Source: SB21 sp964415295 (GTDB lineage Bacteria > CLD3 > SB21). Taken from it: a stretch of DNA of 64,000 nt. Shown in pieces: positions 55,602 to 63,475 of the stretch. The first letter of the stretch is position 1, and each line of letters starts with the position of its first letter. The translations under genes and the position numbers were made by a program. The notes under the pieces are model-generated. The model did no database searches. It had not been told where the DNA came from and saw only the letters and a program-made list of their open reading frames with translations. The stretch lies in contig CAYPYN010000004.1 of NCBI GenBank assembly GCA_964415295.1, positions 1-64,000 of the forward strand, written 5' to 3'.

Positions 55602-55603
55602 TC

Positions 55604-55894
55604 TCAGCTTTTTACCGAGGATATCTCGATGGCTTTTTTGATCTTGTCCATGAGGGCAGACGGAATTTTGGACTCGTCCGACACGCATTTGGACTTGATG
55701 ATCTGAATCAGTTTCTCCTCAAACTGCACATACGCCTTGCAGGGTAAACAAATCTTCAGGTGATCTTTGAATTCCAGAACTTCATCCAAATTCATTTCCC
55801 CGTCCAGGAACGCATAGACACGATCCACCACTTCGTTGCATTTCATGTGGTGATGCGCATGCAGGTCCTTTTCATCACCGTTGGGAGTGTTCAT
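55604..55894 (-). CDS. Zinc-binding anti-sigma factor (ZAS type)
   Basis: From the ATG at 55894 the product is 96 aa, with AAAGGA 7 bases upstream. Zinc ligands are Cys19 and the pattern HLKICLPC (His45, Cys49, Cys52), the H-x3-C-x2-C motif of RsrA-like anti-sigma factors. CLPC may also act as a redox switch. No membrane helix is present, so it is cytoplasmic. It overlaps no other gene and directly follows the ECF sigma factor, which it probably holds inactive until stress removes zinc. Confidence 0.9.
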   Translation of the reverse strand: MNTPNGDEKDLHAHHHMKCNEVVDRVYAFLDGEMNLDEVLEFKDHLKICLPCKAYVQFEEKLIQIIKSKCVSDESKIPSALMDKIKKAIEISSVKS

Positions 55895-55920
55895 GGGATT
55901 TCCTTTAGTATTCAACTTCT

Positions 55921-56475
55921 TTATGGTTTGACATAGCCGTATTCCACGGCGTATTCCCACAGATACTTCTGCAAAAGCTTCCGGCTTCTGAACAAGCGGG
56001 ACATCACAGTGCCTACCGGTACTTCCAAAATATCCGAAGCTTCCTTATACGAGAACCCTTCGATATCGACCAGCATGACCACGTCACGAAACTGATCCGG
56101 TAGTTTGTCTATGGCCTTTCGGATATCTTGGTCCAGGAAACGGTCTAGAATACCCTCGGGTGAATCACTCAGCGAGCCCGAACGGCTGTGAACCTGACTG
56201 TACAGTGAGAACTCTTCGATATCGTCGTAGCCCGCCACCGAAGGATCCTTGGAAGTCTTGCGGTATTGCGAGATGTGCGTATTCACCAATATCTTGAACA
56301 GCCAGGCCCGCATGTTGGTGCCCTGTTCGAATTGGTTGATGGAACGGAAAGCTTTGAAAAAAACCTCCTGAACCAGATCTTCCGCATCCGCCGGATTGCG
56401 GGTCAGCCGCAAAGCCGTGTTATAAAGGGATTCCGCGTGAGGCAGTGCCTGAATCTCGAATTCTTTTCCAGTCAT
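55921..56475 (-). CDS. ECF-family RNA polymerase sigma factor
   Basis: The product of about 184 aa has region 2 (LYNTALRLTRNPADAEDLVQEVFFKAFRS, in two parts; AWLFKILVN) and region 4 (LPDQFRDVVMLVDIEGFSYK and LEVPVGTVMSRLFRSRKLL). It belongs to the RpoE/SigH-like group paired with ZAS anti-sigma factors (SigR/RsrA-like). The ATG at 56475 is preferred over ATG 56505 because the family starts close to it; neither is certain. It precedes the anti-sigma gene by 26 bases. Its promoter region holds an inverted repeat. Confidence 0.93.
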   Translation of the reverse strand: MTGKEFEIQALPHAESLYNTALRLTRNPADAEDLVQEVFFKAFRSINQFEQGTNMRAWLFKILVNTHISQYRKTSKDPSVAGYDDIEEFSLYSQVHSRSGSLSDSPEGILDRFLDQDIRKAIDKLPDQFRDVVMLVDIEGFSYKEASDILEVPVGTVMSRLFRSRKLLQKYLWEYAVEYGYVKP

Positions 56476-56506
56476 TCCAATGCCGTTTGTTTTAACGAGA
56501 ATCAAA

Positions 56507-56525
56507 TACTATTATTCCAATAGTA
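56507..56525. promoter_or_regulatory. Inverted repeat TACTATT-N5-AATAGTA ahead of the ECF sigma gene
   Basis: A perfect 7-bp inverted repeat (56507-56513 and 56519-56525) with a 5-base spacer overlaps the proposed -10 (ATAGTA on the plus strand, TACTAT on the minus strand). It could be an operator for a dimeric repressor, or chance in AT-rich DNA. Confidence 0.35.
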
Positions 56526-56548
56526 GGATAATTTTTTTCAACTTGCAA
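56520..56548 (-). promoter_or_regulatory. Putative promoter for the ECF sigma/anti-sigma pair
   Basis: On the minus strand TTGCAA (56548-56543), 17 bases and TACTAT (56525-56520) suit sigma-70. The -35 hexamer TTGCAA is palindromic and is shared with the plus-strand promoter of the NHL-repeat gene. Confidence 0.45.
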
Positions 56549-56571
56549 ATAGTAATTGATTCCTCTATGTT
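56543..56571 (+). promoter_or_regulatory. Putative divergent promoter for the NHL-repeat gene
   Basis: TTGCAA (56543-56548), 17 bases and TATGTT (56566-56571) on the plus strand. The start would be near 56578, 21 bases ahead of the ATG at 56599. It uses the same palindromic -35 as the divergent sigma-gene promoter. Confidence 0.4.
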
Positions 56572-56598
56572 GAATGCCGCCAGAAAAATTCTTGTGAC

Positions 56599-58095
56599 AT
56601 GTTACGAAGCCGACTAAAAATATTCTTACTGACTTATTCTGTTCTCATGACACTCGGGCCGTTGATCCATACCCAAGAGGTCACGGAAACCAAAGTTCAC
56701 GAAGCCACGACCCTGGTATATCCGCCCGTCCGTCACGCTCCCCTGCATAAAGCCACCGCCGTCCATTTATTTGCTTTTATGGCGCTTATCGGCCGAACGG
56801 ATATCACTCCCAGCGATCCGCAAGGCGTGGCGGCCGTTCGCCTGGCGAGTACCGACGATCCACAAAACAAGAACGATGACGATGATCTTACCGTTTACGG
56901 GGTCAATTCCGGGCAGAATAATATCATATTCAACAGTTCCATGCAAAGTATAGATGTGTATGAAGGCAAGGGACCCAAACAGAAACTGAAAAAACCGCGC
57001 GGCATCGCATGCAATACCAAGGGTGATGTCTATGTTGCGGATATGGGAAATAACCGGGTGGTCCGCCTTTTCAATCCCGGCAGTTATCTTACATTTTTGG
57101 ACGCATTTGGCCGAAAGGGCTCAAAACCGGGTGAATTTGCGGAACCGCACGGCGTGGCCCTGGGATCGGACGGCAAGATATACGTCACGGATACGGGCAA
57201 TGACCGCATACAGGTTTTTGACAGCGAATTCAAATTTCTGTACGCGATCGGAGAGAAGAACGACTCCACCGGTCTCTCCGTCTCCATGTCCAGGCCGGAA
57301 GCCATAGCGTTGACGGATCAAGGCGGCCCGGATTCTTATTTTAATGACCCATTCCTTGTGGTCGCCGATCTCAATAATACGCGCATTCGGAAATTATCTA
57401 CGGATGGAAAATTCCTGGCGGCCGTTAATTCCACGGACTATGGCTATCAAAAGGTCTATTTGAGCGCGATCGCCATTGACTACTATTCGAATATTTGGGT
57501 GACCGACCTATTCAATCATTGCGTACACAAATTTGACCGAAACCTGACTTATATAACCAGTTTTGGCCGTATCGGCGATGGCGACAATCAGTTCTTTGAG
57601 CCGCGCGGTATTGCGATCGGAAAGAAATTCGGTCAGGTATTCATCGCCGATAAGAACAGCGCCCAGTATTTTCACATCGGTACGGACATTCTGGACTTTC
57701 AGATATCGCTCCAGGACAGTTCCATCCGCTTTGACTTTCGACTCACGGAATATTCAAAAGTCACGGCACGCATTTACGATGAGAACAACAGGCCGGTGAG
57801 CAGTCTTTGTTTTAATAAGGCGTTTTCACCGGGTGGAAATTCCCTGATATGGAATCGGGAGGCAAACGCGGGACTCATGAATACCGTTTTTCCCGATGCC
57901 CTCGTGCGCGCCAGGCTGTCTCGGGATTCCGCCGCCATGACCGGACGTGTTGCCGAAAGAGATTCATTAAATGCATCCCGCACTTCGAGGGAGGTCGTGA
58001 AATCGGGTTTGTACAAAATAAGAATTGAAGCCAAGACCAATTACTTGTACAGCCGTTACTTTACAAAGAAACTTGAAGTTGAATTTGCGATCTGA
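56599..58095 (+). CDS. Secreted NHL-repeat beta-propeller protein
   Basis: The 498-aa protein has a signal-like N-terminus (hydrophobic residues 7-22). At about residues 130-370 it has repeated NHL motifs (RGIACNTKGDVYVADMGNNRVV, in two parts; PHGVALGSDGKIYVTDTGND; AIDYYSNIWVTDLFNHCVHKFD, in two parts; PRGIAIGKKFGQVFIADKN) that would form a five- or six-bladed propeller. A C-terminal Ig-like domain follows (ARIYDENNRPVSSLCFNKAF), of the FlgD/T9SS kind, without a conserved sorting tail. NHL propellers bind proteins, glycans or RNA; no catalytic residues are visible. It is divergent from the ECF sigma gene and may belong to its stress response. Confidence 0.85.
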   Translation: MLRSRLKIFLLTYSVLMTLGPLIHTQEVTETKVHEATTLVYPPVRHAPLHKATAVHLFAFMALIGRTDITPSDPQGVAAVRLASTDDPQNKNDDDDLTVYGVNSGQNNIIFNSSMQSIDVYEGKGPKQKLKKPRGIACNTKGDVYVADMGNNRVVRLFNPGSYLTFLDAFGRKGSKPGEFAEPHGVALGSDGKIYVTDTGNDRIQVFDSEFKFLYAIGEKNDSTGLSVSMSRPEAIALTDQGGPDSYFNDPFLVVADLNNTRIRKLSTDGKFLAAVNSTDYGYQKVYLSAIAIDYYSNIWVTDLFNHCVHKFDRNLTYITSFGRIGDGDNQFFEPRGIAIGKKFGQVFIADKNSAQYFHIGTDILDFQISLQDSSIRFDFRLTEYSKVTARIYDENNRPVSSLCFNKAFSPGGNSLIWNREANAGLMNTVFPDALVRARLSRDSAAMTGRVAERDSLNASRTSREVVKSGLYKIRIEAKTNYLYSRYFTKKLEVEFAI

Positions 58096-58115
58096 AAATA
58101 AATATAGGAGTCCAA

Positions 58116-58409
58116 GTGGTAGATCATGTGGTCTTATTCAAAATAACGGACGGCACACCTGCCGATAAGATACAGGCGATGGCGAAAGCACTGGAAGCTT
58201 TGCGTGAGGAGATACCGCAATTAATTGAAATGCATGCCGGATCCAACCTGTCAGACAGGCATAAAGGTTATACTGTAATGCTTGTCAGCCGTTTCAGAAA
58301 TACAGCCGATCTCCAAACGTATGTCGCCCATCCTGCTCACAAAAGGGTCATTGCTGAGTTTATTAATCCGATCCGGGAGGAAGTGATTGTGGGAGATATC
58401 GAATACTAA
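58116..58409 (+). CDS. Dabb-domain (stress-responsive alpha/beta barrel) protein
   Basis: The 97-aa product has the Dabb pattern VDHVVLFKITDGTP, ALREEIPQLIEMHAGSNLSD and YVAHPAHKRVIAEF. Dabb proteins form dimeric ferredoxin-like barrels; most have no known activity. Translation begins at GTG 58116, 5 bases after AGGAG. It follows the NHL gene by 20 bases and converges with the coiled-coil gene (stop codons overlap). Confidence 0.9.
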   Translation: MVDHVVLFKITDGTPADKIQAMAKALEALREEIPQLIEMHAGSNLSDRHKGYTVMLVSRFRNTADLQTYVAHPAHKRVIAEFINPIREEVIVGDIEY

Positions 58410-60238
58410 TCCTTCAGCACCGTTTCTGCGTGCTTGAATTCCAATCTTCCGAGGATATTCGATAGAGCCTCCGAATCACCGAATGGAACGCCATGCTCCA
58501 GATACAGCCGGTAATGAGTACGAAACCGCAGACAGATCAGGCGAACCAGTTCGTCCCATCTATCCCCGGACAAGACGGCAGGTTCTCCCCGCAATATCGC
58601 TTCTTCAAGGGAGCGGTCAATGTCTGCGTATAAACCGGCAGGAAACATCTCCCCTGCTGTCTCGATCCACTCAAGCATTTCACGCCTGAAGTTCTCTTTT
58701 CTGTTTTCCATCAGTTCGGTCTGCACTAAAGACGATGCTCCGGAAGCAAGGATCAAGTAGTTCTTAATCTGAAACTGATGGCGCATTCGGCTTTCGATAG
58801 CCGCCAGGTCGTACATGTCGGCCGGGATCAACCGGTGGTCATGAAGAATCTTTATCCGTCTCATATAAAGTTCTTCCAGACGTCTCTTCTGTTCGGCGAT
58901 CTGCTGACGCTTTTGACGCAATTGATCCGTTAGGATGCGATACCGATCCTCCAAAATGGACGGCTGCATTTGTTCCAATTCATCCGCGAGGGACTTTCTT
59001 TGCTCTTCAAGTTTGTCGATCGCCGACATCAGTTGTTTCTGTTCGGTCCGGCTAAGTATCTGTTTCATGCGTTGCATAGCATGAAATTTGTCAAAAGATG
59101 GCCTGTGCAGGTCTTTTTCTTTCCGAAGGGCTTCCTGCTCCTGCTCAACACCCTGATAAGCCGAGAGCGCTTCCTTGATTCTTATGATTTCAGCGCCAAA
59201 AGCGTCCATTCGCGCTGAACTTTCATCAAACTCAGGATCGGACCCGTCCGGCTTACGGTTCCGGACCTCATTGAGAATCGTCCGAAGATTCTTTTCCAGA
59301 TGGTTTCTCTCAATCAACCTTTGTGCAGCGGCTTCCTCACGTTTCAGAATCTGCTCATACATTTTGCTTTTTTCCTGAATCTCCCGTATTTCTTCATCGG
59401 AGAATTCCGAGGCGGCCTCGTGCTGCAAAACGGAACGATAACCTCTTATCTCAAATCCCAGCTTTTCGATCTCGTTTTTCTTTTCCGTAATAAAATCCTG
59501 GATCTTTCCGGCCTGCATCGCCTCTGTTTCAAGACCGTCACATGATTCCTGCAGTGATGCGATCTGACTCTCGGCCCGGTTTATTTCCGCATCGCACTGC
59601 TTCAGATCGTTTTCAAGACGCCGGACCGAAATCAGGATCGATTCGGCCGCCTGCCTTGCTCTCTTTGCTTCCACCAGTCTGCCGGAGACCGCATCCATGG
59701 CAGCTCCTATCCGGTTCTCCATCAACGGGAAACCTTCGATTCTGAATAATCTTTTCCACCAGTCCCCCGCCATGATTCCTCTAAGAACTGAGGGACTGAA
59801 CATCAGCGACGTAATGAAATCGTAATCGGCGATCCATTGTTCTTCCGATTCATGAACGCCGTTAGCCCCGTGCAGTTTGTCAAAAGCCTGCAGGAAATTT
59901 CTCATCCAGGACAAACGGTTATCGGGAACCTTAAGATCATAATGCCGGTCTTGCTCTTCACAACTCACCGTATGGACCAGAACTTCGGCGTCTTTCCATT
60001 CCTTCTTTATGATCCATCTGTGACCGTCATTCTCATAGGTCAATCCGATGTATGAGCTTTCCTTCGGATGAACCTGGCGGAAATAGTCGCTAAGCGGCCA
60101 GGTAAACACAAAATGGATGGCTTGAGATGCAAAAGAACGATGGTCGGGATCGGTATGGCTGTGCCGGCCGTATTCAAAGACCATGCGCCCATCCCCGAAA
60201 GGAAGGATGTTTCGAAACGTGATTTCTCTGAGAACCAT
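58406..60238 (-). CDS. SMC/Rad50-like coiled-coil protein lacking a Walker A motif
   Basis: The 610-aa product begins with LREITFRNILPFGDGRMVFEY, which resembles the first beta-strands of Rad50/YhaN-type ATPases. Where the P-loop GxxGxGKS should follow, the sequence is GRHSHTDPDHRSFASQ, without glycine-lysine. Then come a beta-rich domain (to about 165), a coiled-coil arm (about 190-480), and a helical C-terminus without LSGG or a Walker B aspartate. It may be a structural relative that no longer binds ATP, or an unrelated protein with a chance N-terminus. There is no partner nuclease (SbcD-like) beside it. It diverges from der. Confidence 0.65.
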   Translation of the reverse strand: MVLREITFRNILPFGDGRMVFEYGRHSHTDPDHRSFASQAIHFVFTWPLSDYFRQVHPKESSYIGLTYENDGHRWIIKKEWKDAEVLVHTVSCEEQDRHYDLKVPDNRLSWMRNFLQAFDKLHGANGVHESEEQWIADYDFITSLMFSPSVLRGIMAGDWWKRLFRIEGFPLMENRIGAAMDAVSGRLVEAKRARQAAESILISVRRLENDLKQCDAEINRAESQIASLQESCDGLETEAMQAGKIQDFITEKKNEIEKLGFEIRGYRSVLQHEAASEFSDEEIREIQEKSKMYEQILKREEAAAQRLIERNHLEKNLRTILNEVRNRKPDGSDPEFDESSARMDAFGAEIIRIKEALSAYQGVEQEQEALRKEKDLHRPSFDKFHAMQRMKQILSRTEQKQLMSAIDKLEEQRKSLADELEQMQPSILEDRYRILTDQLRQKRQQIAEQKRRLEELYMRRIKILHDHRLIPADMYDLAAIESRMRHQFQIKNYLILASGASSLVQTELMENRKENFRREMLEWIETAGEMFPAGLYADIDRSLEEAILRGEPAVLSGDRWDELVRLICLRFRTHYRLYLEHGVPFGDSEALSNILGRLEFKHAETVLKD

Positions 60239-60266
60239 GGTATGAGAATGGATCGAAAGTTTGAGC

Positions 60267-60295
60267 TTGAATCAAAATCGAATAATGGCTATCAT
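60267..60295 (+). promoter_or_regulatory. Putative sigma-70 promoter for der
   Basis: TTGAAT (60267-60272), 17 bases and TATCAT (60290-60295). The start would lie near 60302, about 40 bases before the der ATG. Confidence 0.45.
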
Positions 60296-60341
60296 ATTTA
60301 ATTAATAGACTAAATTCAATACTATTGTTTCCTCCCGCTCC

Positions 60342-61706
60342 ATGAAACGCATCAACCGCCTGCCTGTTATCGCCATTGTTGGACGCCCCAACGTCGGCAA
60401 ATCAACCTTGTTCAATCGTCTGATCGGACGGCAGGACGCCATCGTCCACGGTACGCCGGGCGTGACCAGGGACCGGCATTACGAGATCACGGACTGGAAC
60501 GGCAAACAATTTGTCCTGATCGATACCGGCGGCTACATGCCGGAGGCTCACGATAAGATCAATATTGCGATCCGGGAGCAGGCCCAGTTTGCCATCGAAG
60601 AAGCGGATCTGGTCCTGCTTCTTGTGGATGCCGTATCCGGTCTCACGACGACGGAACTGCAGATCTCGGAAAACATCAAACGGGGAAAGAAGAAACACGT
60701 CTTGTGCGTCAATAAGGCGGATAACGAAAAGATCGATCTCGATGTCGCCGCTAACAAAGATTTTTATAAACTGGGCCTGGGAAAGCCTAAGAGCATTTCC
60801 GCTCTCAACAGCCGCAATATCGGCGACCTGCTGGATGAGATAACGGAAACGCTGGGCGAACGCTTCAGAGACAACGTCGAGGATATTGAGTATGAGAAGA
60901 ACGTCATCAAACTGGCGATCGTAGGCAGGCCCAATGTCGGTAAATCCTCTTTTGTCAACGCGGTCATCGGAAAGAACAAACATATCGTGTCCGATATTCC
61001 AGGTACGACACGCGACTCGATCGATACGGATTTTGTATATAAGGACATCCGTTACAAGCTCATCGACACTGCCGGACTGCGCAAGAAGGCTAAGGTCAAA
61101 GAGAATCTGGAATTCTACAGTACGCTGCGGACGATCAAATCCATCCAGGAATGCGACGTGGCCGTCCTGCTGATCGACTCGATCGAGGGGCTGGCGCAGC
61201 AGGACATCCACGTACTCGAAGAGGCGCGGCAATTGAAAAAAGGACTGGTCGTCGCGGTCAACAAATGGGACCTGGTGGAGAAAACAAGCACAACCTATCT
61301 CGACTTTGAGCGTCACCTGACCCGCGCTTTGGGCTCTACCGGCTATATCCCCTATGTCTTCATTTCCGCCACCGGGAAACAACGGGTGCTCAAAGTGCTC
61401 GAAACGGCAGAAAAAGTGTACAACGAAAGAAATCGCACGATCTCCACGTCGGCTCTGAATGATTTTCTGGAAAAAGCCATCGCGGCCAATCATCCCCCGG
61501 CGGTTCACGGCAAAGACCTGCGGATCAACTACGTCACTCAGGTCAAATCGCGCCCGCCCGTCTTTGCGTTTTTTTCCAATGCGCCGGAACTTATTCCGGC
61601 CAATTACCGCCAGTATCTTGAGAATAAAATGAGGGAACGATTCGGCTTCGAAGGCGTTCCACTTTCTTTAACGTTCCGAAAGAAAAGCAAGGACCGCTAT
61701 TCATGA
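60342..61706 (+). CDS. der: GTPase Der (EngA), 50S ribosome assembly
   Basis: The 454-aa product has two G domains, with GRPNVGKST at residues 14-22 and GRPNVGKSS at about 194. Each has DTGG or DTAG and NKxD-type motifs (NKADN, NKWDL), and a C-terminal KH-like domain follows (KIDYVTQVK-type segment, INYVTQVKSRPPVFAFF). Der helps assemble the large ribosomal subunit and is essential in most bacteria. Its stop overlaps the next start by four bases (ATGA), so the following secreted protein is translationally coupled. Confidence 0.96.
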   Translation: MKRINRLPVIAIVGRPNVGKSTLFNRLIGRQDAIVHGTPGVTRDRHYEITDWNGKQFVLIDTGGYMPEAHDKINIAIREQAQFAIEEADLVLLLVDAVSGLTTTELQISENIKRGKKKHVLCVNKADNEKIDLDVAANKDFYKLGLGKPKSISALNSRNIGDLLDEITETLGERFRDNVEDIEYEKNVIKLAIVGRPNVGKSSFVNAVIGKNKHIVSDIPGTTRDSIDTDFVYKDIRYKLIDTAGLRKKAKVKENLEFYSTLRTIKSIQECDVAVLLIDSIEGLAQQDIHVLEEARQLKKGLVVAVNKWDLVEKTSTTYLDFERHLTRALGSTGYIPYVFISATGKQRVLKVLETAEKVYNERNRTISTSALNDFLEKAIAANHPPAVHGKDLRINYVTQVKSRPPVFAFFSNAPELIPANYRQYLENKMRERFGFEGVPLSLTFRKKSKDRYS

Positions 61707-63472
61707 GACTGATCCTATTGGGTATATCAGCATTGTTCGTTCTTTCTTCCGCGGTTTTTTCGCAGGAGTCACAAAATTCTCTCCAACTGATCCAGTCCTC
61801 TCTCAGCGAAGGCCGGATCACCGAAGATGAAGCCATGGATCTCAAGACGGCCCTGCTTGAAGGGGCTGAACTCCCTGAGGCCTACCGCTCACATCTGCCC
61901 GTCAAATGCGGCCTGCCCATTGTAGCCGAGCATCTCGAATACACCAAGAAACGGCCGGAAAAACGAAAGACTTTCCAAAAAGCCAACATGCAGACGGTAT
62001 ATAACTACAACTTCACCAATAAGAACGGACAGCAGAAAACCTTTCGTATCCATTACGATGTCTCCGGCCCCAATGCCGTCCCTCCGGCAGATGCCAATAC
62101 GAACGCTATCCCCGACTGGGTTGACGAAACGGCACTGGCTTGCGAACATTCCTACCGCTTGGAAGTGGACACATTGGGTTATCGGGAACCATTGTCTTTT
62201 CAGTCTTTTGGTTACTATGAAATATTTATTTTAGATCTGAACAATGTTTACGGTTACACCGACGCTTTGCTCCCGGCGATTACAAATAATCCGGACACTT
62301 ACGCATCGAATATCACAGTTGAAAATGACTATGTAGAAGGTTTTGCCACGCATGGTTACGACGCCCTTAGAGTAACCATTGGCCATGAATTTTTTCATGC
62401 CATTCAGTTCAGTTATAATTTTCGTGTGTCGGACACTTGGTATTATGAATTATCATCAACGTGGATGGAGGACGTGACGTACGACAATGTAAATGATTAT
62501 TATGCCTATCTATCAACTCCTTCTCAGACAGGTTACTTTGATAATCCATCGGTTTCACTAGATCATACTGATGGCTATTCAGTCGCCCATTGGAACATGA
62601 TGATCGAGAAAAAGTACGGCCGCGGTACGATCAAGAAATCGTGGGAAAATATGATCACATTGGATGCTCTGACTTCTATAGACAACGCGATAAAATCAGC
62701 AACCAGTTCTGTGTCCTCCCTGGTAAGAAATTTTTCCGAATTCGCCATCTGGAATTACTATACCGCTACCCGGGCGGACAGCATCAATTATTTCCCCGAA
62801 GCGCGGCATTACCCAAAGATCAAACTGCTTGCCAACCGAGGTCTGTTGGATACCATGATCACCCGCACACTGCCGCACCTTGCGGCCAACTATTACAGCT
62901 TTTACACTTCGGACACGATAAGCTGTACGTTGAAACTGCAGGCTCCGGGATCCAACGATTATTTCGAGCTCTACACCATAGAATACAATAAGGCCACCGG
63001 GAAGAACATATTCTTTAACCACGGCGGCGCCTCATCTGTGGATGTAACCGGCCTGCTACCGGGAGACACTCTGACCTGCGTGATGGTCAATATCGTCAAA
63101 TCGGATCAAGGCCAGAACTTCGCATACGGACTAACGGTAACCACGGAGCACAGCGGATTTTCCGCCGATCCGATCTCCAATTTCCACTTCTACCCCAGTC
63201 CTTTTGTGCTGACTAGCCCGGACGACCGGATGAACTTCAAATTCGTACTTGGTAAGGCATCGGACATCGAGTTCAAAGTCTTTTCGATCGACGGAAAGCT
63301 TATGCGGAAGGTCCGTTTTGGAGGACTTCAGGCGGGGCCTTACGACGGCAATGCAGGACTGTATTGGGACGGACGTGACTCCGACGGAAAACAGGTTCCG
63401 AGCGGCGTCTACATTTATCAATTCACCGGCAGCGGCTTCAAAAAGACCGGCAAGATCGCGGTGGTTCGCTAA
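61703..63472 (+). CDS. Secreted HExxH metalloprotease-like protein (MXAN_6640-like) with FlgD-like C-terminus
   Basis: The 589-aa product has a signal peptide (cleavage near VFSQ), a propeptide-like segment, and a domain with RIHYDVSGPNAVPPADANTN and IPDWVDETALACE, typical of MXAN_6640-like putative metalloproteases. The zinc motif is GHEFFHAIQF (His228, Glu229, His232), and the third ligand may be the glutamate in YYELSSTWMED. Residues about 500-589 form an FlgD-like Ig domain (SIDGKLMRKV, YWDGRDSDGKQVPSGVYIYQ) of the kind found on secreted FCB proteins. It overlaps der by four bases. Confidence 0.85.
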   Translation: MRLILLGISALFVLSSAVFSQESQNSLQLIQSSLSEGRITEDEAMDLKTALLEGAELPEAYRSHLPVKCGLPIVAEHLEYTKKRPEKRKTFQKANMQTVYNYNFTNKNGQQKTFRIHYDVSGPNAVPPADANTNAIPDWVDETALACEHSYRLEVDTLGYREPLSFQSFGYYEIFILDLNNVYGYTDALLPAITNNPDTYASNITVENDYVEGFATHGYDALRVTIGHEFFHAIQFSYNFRVSDTWYYELSSTWMEDVTYDNVNDYYAYLSTPSQTGYFDNPSVSLDHTDGYSVAHWNMMIEKKYGRGTIKKSWENMITLDALTSIDNAIKSATSSVSSLVRNFSEFAIWNYYTATRADSINYFPEARHYPKIKLLANRGLLDTMITRTLPHLAANYYSFYTSDTISCTLKLQAPGSNDYFELYTIEYNKATGKNIFFNHGGASSVDVTGLLPGDTLTCVMVNIVKSDQGQNFAYGLTVTTEHSGFSADPISNFHFYPSPFVLTSPDDRMNFKFVLGKASDIEFKVFSIDGKLMRKVRFGGLQAGPYDGNAGLYWDGRDSDGKQVPSGVYIYQFTGSGFKKTGKIAVVR

Positions 63473-63475
63473 ACG

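Noticed and set aside
60402..61508. A 368-residue open frame antisense to der
   Set aside because: der is fully supported by two complete G domains; the antisense frame has no recognisable motif and follows from codon bias.
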